Assembly: GCF_003172875.1 (NCBI RefSeq)
Contig: NZ_QGKM01000030.1
Coordinates: 1 to 64,000, forward strand
Direction: 5' to 3'
Origin: Leucothrix pacifica
Lineage (GTDB): Bacteria > Pseudomonadota > Gammaproteobacteria > Thiotrichales > Thiotrichaceae
Length of the DNA stretch: 64,000 nt
Shown: in pieces, positions 35,197 to 44,500 of the stretch
Position numbering within the stretch: the stretch's first letter is position 1
Layout of the letters: each line of letters opens with the position of its first letter
The notes under the pieces: model-generated
What the model was told of the DNA's origin: nothing
What the model saw: only the letters and a program-made list of their open reading frames with translations
Database searches by the model: none
Translations under genes and position numbers: made by a program

Positions 35197-36355
35197 AAGC
35201 AAACACCTCAGCAACCTGATCATAAGGAATAGCGCTAACACCATCACTGAATTCAATACGCTCGCCACTATACGCCACTAACGACTGATAAAGCGGTGAG
35301 TTTTTCTCTGAAAAATGCACCAAGCCTTTCTTAAAGCGATGATGCCATGTGGAAGCTGCTTTAATTTCGATACCGACAATGTCACGACCCGACTTAAACA
35401 ACAGGTCAATTTCATTGCCAGCCGAATCGCGAAAGTAATAAAGGTTAGGACTAAGCCCTTGGTTATAACGGGTCTTGAGTGCTTCGAGTGCCACAAGGTT
35501 TTCAAACATATTACCCATTAACGGATCACGTCGTACTTGCTTAACGGTTTCAATATCAAGCAAGTAACACAACAACCCTGTATCAGTGAAATAATACTTC
35601 GGTGACTTAATCACTCGCTTACCAAAATTTTCAAAGTACGGCGGTAGCTTAAAAATAACAAACGACGCTTCCAAAATAGACAACCAATGCTTGATCGTTT
35701 TGCTATCCACGCCTACATCATTAGCAAGCGACTGGTAGTTTGCCAACTGCCCAACTCGCCCCGCCAACAACTTAATGAATTTCTCAAACAAGGTGACATC
35801 TTTTAAATTAATTAACTGCCTGACATCACGCTCAAGATACGTTTGGTAGTAGTTGGCGTAGGCGGTATGAGGCCGTTGGTTTTGGTCATACACACGGGGC
35901 ATAAACCCGTTGAACAAGTAATCTTCGAAGTCTTCGAACTGAATGTTGGCTGCACTTAACTCAGAGATGGTTAGCGGCAGCAAATGCAATATTCCTGTCC
36001 GTCCTGCCAACGACTGAGAAATGGAAGCTCTTAACTCTAGCTGATGTGAACCCGTTAAAACGAACTGCCCGTTTTCCGAACGCTCATCCACCATGCCTTG
36101 CAGGTAGCTCAACAAGTGTGGGGCGCGCTGGACTTCGTCAAAGATCACTTTGTTGTCATAGCGCTTTAGGAAAGCCTTTGGGTCTTCGGTAGCAATCTGT
36201 CGATTTTCAGGATGCTCAAGACTCACGTACTCGTAGTCAGTCAGCACCGCTTTTGTCAGAGTTGTTTTTCCTGACTGGCGCGGCCCGAGAACAGTGACTA
36301 TCGGGTATTCTTTGAGTTGGTTGAGCAGCTCTGGTGTTATATTTCTTGGAATCAT
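35195..36355 (-). CDS. AAA-family ATPase with DUF4143 domain
   Basis: The 386-residue protein has an N-terminal AAA_14 ATPase: Walker A GPRQSGKTTL (residues about 24-33), Walker B VIFDEVQRAP and sensor VLTGSHQLEL. Its C-terminal DUF4143 domain is nuclease-like (NLYYFRDSAGNEIDLLFKSGRDIVGIEIKAA, with the E-D-EIK pattern of restriction-like folds). Such proteins are common in accessory islands and their biological role is poorly known. The C-terminus overlaps the ParD-like remnant. Confidence 0.88.
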   Translation of the reverse strand: MIPRNITPELLNQLKEYPIVTVLGPRQSGKTTLTKAVLTDYEYVSLEHPENRQIATEDPKAFLKRYDNKVIFDEVQRAPHLLSYLQGMVDERSENGQFVLTGSHQLELRASISQSLAGRTGILHLLPLTISELSAANIQFEDFEDYLFNGFMPRVYDQNQRPHTAYANYYQTYLERDVRQLINLKDVTLFEKFIKLLAGRVGQLANYQSLANDVGVDSKTIKHWLSILEASFVIFKLPPYFENFGKRVIKSPKYYFTDTGLLCYLLDIETVKQVRRDPLMGNMFENLVALEALKTRYNQGLSPNLYYFRDSAGNEIDLLFKSGRDIVGIEIKAASTWHHRFKKGLVHFSEKNSPLYQSLVAYSGERIEFSDGVSAIPYDQVAEVFA

Positions 36356-36370
36356 GCACTAACGATATTT

Positions 36371-36405
36371 CATGTAAATCAGGAGTTCAAGTCCTGATTT
36401 ACATG
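36371..36405 (+). repeat. Perfect 14-bp inverted repeat with 7-base loop
   Basis: CATGTAAATCAGGA (36371-36384) and TCCTGATTTACATG (36392-36405) are exact complements around GTTCAAG. It lies 16 bp upstream of the DUF4143 start codon, on the outer edge of the island. There is no T-run on either side, so it is not a standard terminator. It could be an operator, an RNA hairpin or the trace of a mobile element. Confidence 0.6.
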
Positions 36406-36484
36406 GTTTGCCATCTGAAATAGGAATTGGCTTTGCATCTCAAAGCCTCAAGTCGTTCTCTTTTACACATCTAATCTGACAAAC

Positions 36485-37522
36485 TTAAGCTGCCGCAAAT
36501 ACGATCTGTGTTTTCATTGCCTGTTGTCGGTCGTTGGCAATGATAAATGCTTCCAGCGCCTGATCCATTGGTAAGGAGTGTGAAATCAACGGCTTCACAT
36601 CGACCCGACCCGATTTCATTAGACTCACGGCAATTTCAAATTCCTCATGGAAACGGAAAGAACCGCGAATTTCTAGTTCTTTCGCGGTAATTGCCATCAT
36701 TGGCACAGGCATATCACCGCTCAAACCAAGCTGCATAATCACGCCACGAGGTCGCATCGCAGGAATCGCACCCGCTAGTGCATGGTGTGAGCCAGTGCAT
36801 TCAAACAACACGTCGAAGGTGCCTTTACCAGCGCAATACTCCTCCAGGCCGTCCGGGGTATCGCTCATATTAATGACCTTGTCAGCACCGGCAGCTTTTG
36901 CATATTCCAAAGCGTTATCTACCAGATCAGTCACCACAATCTCTGTTGCCCCCGCACTTTTGGCTGCGACGACGGCTAAGGCTCCAATCGGACCACAACC
37001 GGTAACTAGCACACGTTTACCTAATAATTCACCAGCACGTCTGGCAGCATGCAAGCACACTGAAAATGGTTCAGCCATGGCCGCTTCGCCAGCGCTTAAA
37101 CCGGTCGCATCAACACATTGGCTTGCATCGACAATCAGCTCTTCCTGAAAGCCACCTTGTATATGCGGGAAGGGCATGGCTGAGCCATAGAAGCGCATAT
37201 TCATGCAGTGATTACGTGCGCCTTCGTCACAATATTCGCAATCGCCACAGGGGCGAGAGGGGCAAATCGCAATTAACTGGTCTTGTTCGAAACCAGTCAC
37301 ACCTTCGCCTAGCTCTTCTACGAAACCTGAAAACTCATGTCCCGGTACCATCGGTTGCTTGAGGCGCACTGTGCCAAAGCCTGCGTTATTGTAGTAGTGC
37401 AAATCAGAGCCACAGATGCCACCACTGGCAACGCGAATACGGATTTGTCCGGCCTGAGGTGAAGGGCACTCACGCTCTTCGACTCGTAAATCTTTTGCAT
37501 CATGGATGACTAGTGCGCGCAT
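36485..37522 (-). CDS. idnD: L-idonate 5-dehydrogenase (zinc-dependent MDR)
   Basis: The 345-residue medium-chain dehydrogenase has catalytic-zinc residues in GGICGSDLHYY and PGHEF, the structural-zinc cysteines in CGDCEYCDEGARNHC, and the NAD fold GCGPIGALAVV. The NAGFGTVRLKQPMVPGHEFSG stretch is typical of L-idonate dehydrogenase. It converts L-idonate to 5-ketogluconate. It is divergent from idnO and gluconokinase genes, which supports the assignment. Confidence 0.86.
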   Translation of the reverse strand: MRALVIHDAKDLRVEERECPSPQAGQIRIRVASGGICGSDLHYYNNAGFGTVRLKQPMVPGHEFSGFVEELGEGVTGFEQDQLIAICPSRPCGDCEYCDEGARNHCMNMRFYGSAMPFPHIQGGFQEELIVDASQCVDATGLSAGEAAMAEPFSVCLHAARRAGELLGKRVLVTGCGPIGALAVVAAKSAGATEIVVTDLVDNALEYAKAAGADKVINMSDTPDGLEEYCAGKGTFDVLFECTGSHHALAGAIPAMRPRGVIMQLGLSGDMPVPMMAITAKELEIRGSFRFHEEFEIAVSLMKSGRVDVKPLISHSLPMDQALEAFIIANDRQQAMKTQIVFAAA

Positions 37523-37546
37523 GGTGATTTCCTTGTGTTCTCGAAT

Positions 37547-38494
37547 TTAGTTTACAGGGGTCAATAAATCACGCCCTTCAAAATGAGCGAGTAAGTTGTT
37601 GCGTACCAGATCGCCCATCGCTTCACGTGTCTCGACCGTGCCTGAGCCTTGGTGAGGTTGCAACAGTACATTGTCCAGTGCGAAGAAACGCTCATTAATC
37701 ACTGGCTCGCCCTCAAATACATCAAGTGCAGCTGATCCTAATGCGCCACTTTCCAGAGCATCCAATAAGGCTTCTTCATCAATATTGGCGGCGCGGCTGA
37801 TATTGATAATCATGCCGGTGCTACCCATTGCTTCGATCACTTCTTTACTGACGATGTGACGGGTTTCAGCATTAGCGGCAAGTGCAACAAATAAGAAGTC
37901 AGAGGCTTCAGCCAGTGCCACGGGGTCAGCAATAAAGTTCCAATCAGCAGCTTCCGGTTTTGCACTGCGACTGGAGTAATTGATCTCCATATCGAATGCG
38001 GCAAGCCGTTTGGCAATCTCAAACCCAATCCGACCTAAACCTAACACTCCGACACGCTTACCGTGTACCCGACTGGTTAGTCCATAGCCGCCAGTATTAC
38101 CCCAGTTGCCGGAACGAACCCAGTCAGAGGCCCCCACAATGGCACGTGACTGAGCTAACATCATCGCGACGGCATAGTCTGCAACATCACCGGTTAATAC
38201 ATCGGGTGTATTGGACATGCGCAAGTCTCTGGCAATGACCCGGTCCATATCAACACCATCATAACCAACGCCGTAAACTGCAATCATTTCCAGCGCGGGT
38301 AAGGCATCAATCAGCTCACCTTCAACCCGTAAATCGCCGCGTGTGCCAATGGCTTTAATGTTGGCAGCGTGCTGTTTTAAAAAGGCCTCTTTGTCATCGA
38401 CTTCAAAAAAACGATGCATCACGAAGTGTTCATTAAGAAGCGCTTCGTCCCGCTCGGAGTAAGCACCCAATTGCAGTATTTCTGGTTTATTCAC
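37547..38494 (-). CDS. D-isomer-specific 2-hydroxyacid dehydrogenase (2-ketogluconate/hydroxypyruvate reductase-like)
   Basis: The 315-residue protein has the NAD motif VGVLGLGRIGFEIA and the catalytic Arg (NISRAANIDEEAL), Glu (DVFEGEP) and His (LQPHQGSG) triad of the family. Next to idonate and gluconate genes, reduction of a keto-sugar acid such as 2-ketogluconate is plausible, but hydroxypyruvate or glyoxylate are equally possible. It sits 24 bp upstream of idnD on the same strand, so the two form an operon. Confidence 0.85.
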   Translation of the reverse strand: MNKPEILQLGAYSERDEALLNEHFVMHRFFEVDDKEAFLKQHAANIKAIGTRGDLRVEGELIDALPALEMIAVYGVGYDGVDMDRVIARDLRMSNTPDVLTGDVADYAVAMMLAQSRAIVGASDWVRSGNWGNTGGYGLTSRVHGKRVGVLGLGRIGFEIAKRLAAFDMEINYSSRSAKPEAADWNFIADPVALAEASDFLFVALAANAETRHIVSKEVIEAMGSTGMIINISRAANIDEEALLDALESGALGSAALDVFEGEPVINERFFALDNVLLQPHQGSGTVETREAMGDLVRNNLLAHFEGRDLLTPVN

Positions 38495-38628
38495 GCTGAT
38501 TCCTCTGGCTCGGTTGACATTCCAAGTGTTATCGATAACATTGCTAAATGCAAGTCATTATCTCAGAGCCTACACCCCATCGCAGACCATTACAGTCTGT
38601 GGTTCTGCAACTATCGAGGAGTCATTTT

Positions 38629-39402
38629 TTGGATACCAAAACAACTATTTTTGACCTGACAGGCAAGCGCGCATTAATCACCGGTTCGAGTCAGGGAATT
38701 GGTTATATGTTGGCCAAAGGTTTGTCAGAGGCTGGTGCTGATGTGGTGATTAATGGCCGTGATGTTGGCAAGTTGCAGAAAGCAGCGGATGAACTCAAGG
38801 CGATGGGAATTGAAGCGTACCAACTGCCATTTGATGTGACGGATCACGCCGCTGTTGCAGAGGCGGTAAATGACTTTGAAGCCAATGTCGGGCCGATTGA
38901 TATTTTGGTGAATAACGCAGGTATGCAGCACCGTACGCCGCTGGAGGATTTTGATCCCGCTGACTTTGAGCGGCTCATGAACACCAATGTAACGTCAGTG
39001 TTTAATGTGGGTCAGGCAGTGGCAAAGCACATGATCAAACGTGGTGCCGGTAAAATCGTGAATGTTGCTTCGGTACAGACATCATTAGCGCGCCCCGGAA
39101 TAGCGCCATACACCGCGTCTAAAGGTGCAGTGTCTAACCTGACCAAGGGCATGACGACTGACTGGGCTAAGTATGGTTTGCAGGTGAATGCTTTGGCTCC
39201 GGGCTACTTTGATACACCATTAAATGCAGCATTAGTCAGCGATCCTGAGTTCAGTGAATGGTTGTGTAAGCGCACACCGACAGGCCGCTGGGGACAGTTG
39301 GAAGAGTTGGTTGGGGCCTGCGTCTTCTTATCATCCGGTGCGTCTAGCTTTGTCAACGGGCAGACATTGTATGTGGATGGTGGTATTACTGCCTGCATCT
39401 AG
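38629..39402 (+). CDS. idnO: SDR-family gluconate 5-dehydrogenase
   Basis: I chose the TTG at 38629 because GAGGAG lies seven bases upstream and the product (257 residues, MDTKTTIFDLTGKRALITGSS) matches family length. The SDR motifs are GSSQGIGYMLA, NNAGMQ, and Tyr-Lys in YTASKGA with the preceding VASVQTS. It interconverts 5-ketogluconate and gluconate, the step after IdnD. It is divergently transcribed from the idnD pair, and both promoters must lie in 38495-38628. Confidence 0.87.
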   Translation: MDTKTTIFDLTGKRALITGSSQGIGYMLAKGLSEAGADVVINGRDVGKLQKAADELKAMGIEAYQLPFDVTDHAAVAEAVNDFEANVGPIDILVNNAGMQHRTPLEDFDPADFERLMNTNVTSVFNVGQAVAKHMIKRGAGKIVNVASVQTSLARPGIAPYTASKGAVSNLTKGMTTDWAKYGLQVNALAPGYFDTPLNAALVSDPEFSEWLCKRTPTGRWGQLEELVGACVFLSSGASSFVNGQTLYVDGGITACI

Positions 39403-39421
39403 AGTAAACGGAACTGATCGC

Positions 39422-39958
39422 GTGAGTGACCCTGAAATAATGGCGAACACACCCAGACTGATTATTGTGATGGGGGTGTGCGGCAGTGGAAAATCAACTA
39501 TTGCCAAGATGTTGGCTAATGCGTTAAACGCAGATTTTCTGGATGCTGATGATTATCATCCCGCAGCTAATGTCGCGAAGATGAGCAGGGGTGATGCCTT
39601 AAATGATGAGGATCGCTGGCCGTGGTTGAAGGACTTTGCACAGGCGATGGCCAGTCAGTCCGACGTTTGTGTTGGAGCATGTTCTGCACTCAAAAAATCC
39701 TATCGGGATAGCTTGTACTCCGAGGCTAATGAGTCCGTATTATTCGTACACCTAGACGGTAACAAGCCGTTACTGATGGAGCGCATGTCAGCGCGTACAG
39801 AACATTTTATGCCTACCGCATTATTGGATAGCCAGCTGGCTACTTTAGAGATGCCGGGGAGTGATGAATGCGCTATTTCCGTCGATATTAGCGGTACACC
39901 ACAACAGATTATTCAGCTGATACAGCAACAAATAAAAGAGAACGGTTATGACAAGTAA
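39422..39958 (+). CDS. idnK: Gluconokinase
   Basis: The product (178 residues from GTG 39422; ATG 39440 is an alternative) has the P-loop VMGVCGSGKSTIAK and the gluconate-kinase hallmarks LDADDYHPAANVAKMSRGDALNDEDRWPWL and CSALKKSYRD. It phosphorylates gluconate to 6-phosphogluconate. It follows idnO by 19 bp and overlaps the next gene by 11 bases, so it belongs to the same transcript. idnK or gntK cannot be told apart. Confidence 0.9.
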   Translation: MSDPEIMANTPRLIIVMGVCGSGKSTIAKMLANALNADFLDADDYHPAANVAKMSRGDALNDEDRWPWLKDFAQAMASQSDVCVGACSALKKSYRDSLYSEANESVLFVHLDGNKPLLMERMSARTEHFMPTALLDSQLATLEMPGSDECAISVDISGTPQQIIQLIQQQIKENGYDK

Positions 39959-40824
39959 AGTAGCGTTGATTGGCGCAGGTGTAATGGGTGGGGCGATTGG
40001 CACTCGATTGCTGGAAACCGGAAATCAACTGGCGGTGTCTGATCCGAATCCGCCAAAAGTTGCGGTACTGACCGACTTGGGCGCGACGGCTGCAAGCTCT
40101 GCCGCTGATGCCGCCTCGCAAGCTGACTTTGTCTTTTTAAGTCTTAATTCCGCTAATATTGTTGAGAAGGCAGTGTTTGGTGAGAATGGCGTGGCGGCAG
40201 GTGCTAAACAGGGCACCTTGATTATTGATATGTCATCGATTGATCCTGCATCTACTCAGGCATTGGCGAGTCGTGCGCAGGAGCAAGGATTGCGTTGGTT
40301 GGATTGCCCATTATCCGGTGGTGCACCTAAAGCATTATTAGGCACATTAGCGGTAATGGCTGGTGGTGATGCGGATGATTTTGAAGACTCAAAAGTGGTG
40401 ATGGATCAGCTTTGCAGCAACTACACATTGATGGGCCCATCCGGTGCGGGGCAGACGACCAAACTGATTAATCAGGTGTTGTGTGCGCTGAACTTTGTCG
40501 CCGTTGCCGAAGCTACAAAACTGGCTCAGGATGCCGGTGTTGATGCTACAAAAATTCCTCAGGCATTGGCAGGGGGGGCGTGCGGATAGTGCGATTCTGC
40601 AGGAGTTTATGGGCAAGATGGCTGAGCGTGATTACAGCCCAACCGGACGCATTGATAATATGGTGAAGGACTTAAATGGTGTTCAGGATCTGGCGCGTTC
40701 AACCAATACTGCCATGCCATTAACGGCGGCGTGTGCAGAGATTCATCGCTTATTTGCGAGTGCGGGCATTGGTGATGCAGACAATGCTGCACTGATGAAG
40801 TTTTATGATGGTGATATGAGTTAG
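39948..40824 (+). pseudogene. 3-hydroxyisobutyrate dehydrogenase-family gene with a poly-G frameshift
   Basis: The first frame (39948-40589) encodes a normal N-terminal half, GAGVMGGAIGTRL, CPLSGGAPKALLGT and GQTTKLINQVL. It then runs out of frame at a run of seven G (40572-40578). Dropping one G continues the family as LAGGRADSAILQEFMGKMAERDY to a stop at 40824, giving a full 291-residue enzyme. It may be a true inactivating mutation, a slippage-based switch or a sequencing error. Context suggests a sugar-acid oxidoreductase. Confidence 0.82.
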
Positions 40825-40943
40825 GCAAACGCTAAAAATCCCCGCCGTTTTTTTAGAGGCAGCCAATTAGTTTACAGCATAATTTCTAGCGCATAGACTC
40901 AGGGTTTTCATATAGACGACTTTGATCGTAACTCAGGATTATT

Positions 40944-41342
40944 ATGGACCGCAAACTGATCTCTTCTGGCTCTGAATTTGAGCAAAAAATCGGATATTCC
41001 CGTGCTGTTGTTGATGGTGACTACGTGTTTGTTTCCGGCACCACTGGCTACAACTACGATGAAATGTCGATCTCTGATAATGTGGTTGAGCAGGCAGAGC
41101 AGTGCTTTATCAATATCGCTAAAGCATTGGAAGAGGCTGGTAGTAGTCTGGATCAAGCGGTACGTGTTCATTACATCTTCCCTGATAAAGCTGACTTCGA
41201 ACCTTGCTGGCCGACTTTTAGCAAATACTTAGGAACTGCCAAGCCTGCAGCGACCGTATTTGTGGCGGGCCTGCTGGATGATGCGATGAAGCTTGAAATT
41301 GAAATTACAGCGCGTATTAGCAAGAAAGAATACTCCTTCTAA
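40944..41342 (+). CDS. RidA-family protein
   Basis: The 132-residue protein has the RidA/YjgF fold, with SRAVVDGDYVFVSGTTGYN at the start, QAEQCFINIAKALEEAGSSLDQAVRV, and PAATVFVAGLLDDAMKLEIEITA near the end. RidA enzymes hydrolyse reactive enamine/imine intermediates; members near sugar or amino-acid catabolic genes often have related roles. An AGGATT site precedes the ATG. A terminator follows at 41413. Confidence 0.88.
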   Translation: MDRKLISSGSEFEQKIGYSRAVVDGDYVFVSGTTGYNYDEMSISDNVVEQAEQCFINIAKALEEAGSSLDQAVRVHYIFPDKADFEPCWPTFSKYLGTAKPAATVFVAGLLDDAMKLEIEITARISKKEYSF

Positions 41343-41412
41343 AGACCAAATAACGCGATAAAACCTTTGATAGCGTCATAAACCAAGACCTATCCTGAGG
41401 TTAAGAACTTAG

Positions 41413-41439
41413 CAGCCTGCCAGTTTGCGCAGGCTGTTT
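41413..41439 (+). terminator. Rho-independent terminator after the RidA gene
   Basis: CAGCCTGC (41413-41420) pairs perfectly with GCAGGCTG (41429-41436), and TTTG follows. The short T-run makes it moderate. Confidence 0.65.
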
Positions 41440-41592
41440 GCATTATGTCTAGTCACTAAACACTCCGTCCCACTTGTCTTCAGAGACTGACCGCCAGTAC
41501 AGTCGGCGATGCCGCTTTGTTTCCGATATCTCTATAAAAGCCAGATACATACTTAAAATCAGGCGATGCCAAAAATAATCGGAGCCCCACGC

Positions 41593-44500
41593 ATGAATAC
41601 CTCGGTTAATCTAACCTTGCGAGTCTTATGGCTATGCGTTCTACCGCTGTTACTACTTTGGAGTAATCCAGGCTTTTCAGCACAACCCACAGCCTTTGAT
41701 AGCTGGGCAAAAACAGCAAAAGTCGGTGGAGCTGCTCTTTATGTCGGCATCAGCACGGCTGAGTTAGAGCAGGTTCTGGATGATATGGTGGCGCAGAATG
41801 TCACCGTAGTAGAAGCGGATTCAGACCTTTCTAATTACCAGTCCGATGCCCAGTTTGAGTTAGAGCTTGCCTTGATGCGTCAGGTTGCTGACGCTTCGCA
41901 CAAGCGCGGTCTGCGCGTGGTCTGGTACATTCCCGCCTTGGAAATGATCACCATCAACGGTGCAAATATTCCAAATACCATGGCAAAGGATCATCCTGAC
42001 TGGGTACAGTTGGGGCTCGATGGGCAGCAAAATGTCTTTTATGGCGGTGGCGGTCAGGTGTTCTGGGTAGAGACGGATGCGGAAAGTGCGTGGATGTCAC
42101 CAAGTTCTGAGGGCTATCGTAATTACTTCTTCAGCCGTATCGCTAAAATGGCAGAAACCGGCATTGATGGCGTGTGGGCTGATGTGCCAATTTATGCAGA
42201 CTTTGGACCCACCAAGTGGGCGGATTTCAACCCTGCAGCGATTGCCCGCTTTGAAAGTGATACCGGTATGTCGATTCCGACTGCCGAGGACTGGAATGAT
42301 CCGGCTTGGCGACGTTGGATTCACTGGCGGCACGAAGAGTTGGCGCGTTTCCTGACCGATATGACGGCGACAGCACGTGCAGTTGATCCTGAGTTTGTCA
42401 TCATTGCTGAGACACTGCCAACAGACTATAACGGTGGCACCATTTACGGTTTGGATGCAGGCTTTACCAAGTCGGTAGAGGGCCTGACCGCAGTTTATGA
42501 AGTCGATACCATGAGTAACAACGTGGGCATGCGTAATGCACGTGAAGACGATTGGATTTCGTTTATCTCTGCTCTGAAATATTCACGTGCGGCAACCGGT
42601 GAAAAGCCATCATGGACCTTTACTTACGGTGTGAATCAGGATGATGCGCAGCAGGTGATGGCGCAGGCCTTGATTGCCGGTAATAATCCCTATGAACTGA
42701 AAGTACCGGAAATGGCAACCACGGTTGATCCGGCCTTCAGAGCGCGTATGTTTAACTGGAGTAAGGTGAATGCGCCTTACTTGTTTGAGAGTGAGTCAAC
42801 GGCCAATACTGGTATTTTATTCTCCTCACCTAGTCGTGATTATGTTGATCAGTTCACTGGTTTAGGTATGTTTGCAACCACGGATGATGGTGGTGATGAC
42901 CTGTGGTGGGCTGCTGGCGAAATCGATAGTGTTTATCAGCGTAATTACTTAGCGGAACACCGCGGTGTGCTCAAAGTGCTGGTGAATGAGCATATCCCGT
43001 TCAATATTTTGGTAGTACCGGATCAGGATGAATTAAACCGCTATCAGACGGTGATGATGCCAAATATTGAAGCGATTTCTGATGAAGAAGCCAATCGTCT
43101 CAGAGTGTTTGTGCAGCAGGGTGGACGCTTGGTGATTACCGGACCGAATCCAACCTTACTCGATGAATATGGTATCGCTCGCAGTAATTATGCTTTGGCA
43201 GACCTGCTAGGCTTTAACTACGGTGACTCGGTTCCTGCGTCAAATGTGCAGTCTTATGGTTCCGGGGAGACTTATTACTTTGCAGATCGCTTAGGTAAGG
43301 ACTATCTGGTTAACGAAACAGCGGCTGCGCGTAATAGCCTTGCTAACGCGGTGCGTGGTGCTTCAACCATTACCGTGAACGCTAGTGCTGACGACAATGT
43401 GTATATGGAAACATCACGTCTTGGTCAGCAGGAGATTATTCAGTTCACAAACTTTATTGGTTTGAATGGTTCGTTCTCAGTTGTTCCAACATCGGTATCA
43501 GTGAACTACACCATACCAAACGGTGAAACGGTGACGGGTCTTACAGTCACTAATCCTGACACGACTAATACCACACCAACGACGCTGAACTACACGCAAA
43601 GTGGCAATCAGATTAGCTTTAATGTGCCGCTAACACAGTATGCTTTAGTGGTTGTGTCATTGTCTGGTGCGCAGGCTCCGGTGGTTAATCAAACACCGGC
43701 TGCGGGTAAGGATAATTACCAGACTGATATCAGTACCTCGCTGGATATCAATACATCCGCGCTATTAGCGAATGATGGTGACTTGGATGCCGGTGACACG
43801 CTGAGCATTGGTGGCGTGTATGCTTCATCGGCAACGCGTGGTTCTGTAACTAGTTTGGGTGGTGGTAATTATCGTTACACACCTCCGACAGGTTTTAGTG
43901 GTTCAGACACGCTGACTTATACCTTATTCGACAGTAATGGTGGGCAGGCTAATGGCACGATTGCTATCAAAGTAGCGCCACCTACCGGCTACTATCATCC
44001 CGAGAGTGTCAGTCTGACCGTTGGTGGTGTTGATAGTACAGATTTGAGTTATTTCCAAAGTGTTGATGGGGATACTTATGATATTGCCTCGGTGAGTTCA
44101 GGCGGTAGCCGTGTCACAGATTGGTATGTCACGACGACTATTACGGAAGACACGTCTGCGATCAGTGAAATCAAGGTACTACAACTCGGTCATTATTCAC
44201 TGGCTGGTGTCAGTCAGACGGTCTATATCTATAATTACCAGAGTGCTAACTGGGAACTTGTTGATACCGCGACAGTTGGTAATGAAAGTAACTACCCGGC
44301 AGTTCATACGATTTCGAATAATATCGGTAACTATGTCTCTGGCAGCAAAGAAATGCGTCTGCGTGTTCGTGCAGAGCTTGGCAGTGGTGCCTTTGATAGC
44401 TGGACGGAGCAGATTGTTTGGGAAGTGGTTCCGGTAATTGTTCAAAGTAATAATCCACCAGTTGCGAGTTCGCAGAATGTGACCGCAACGGAAAATATCA

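Noticed and set aside
36371-36405. tRNA T-arm, because of GTTCAAG in the loop
   Set aside because: The T-stem closing pairs do not form in the tRNA register and no other tRNA arms are found around it; the long symmetric hairpin explains it better.
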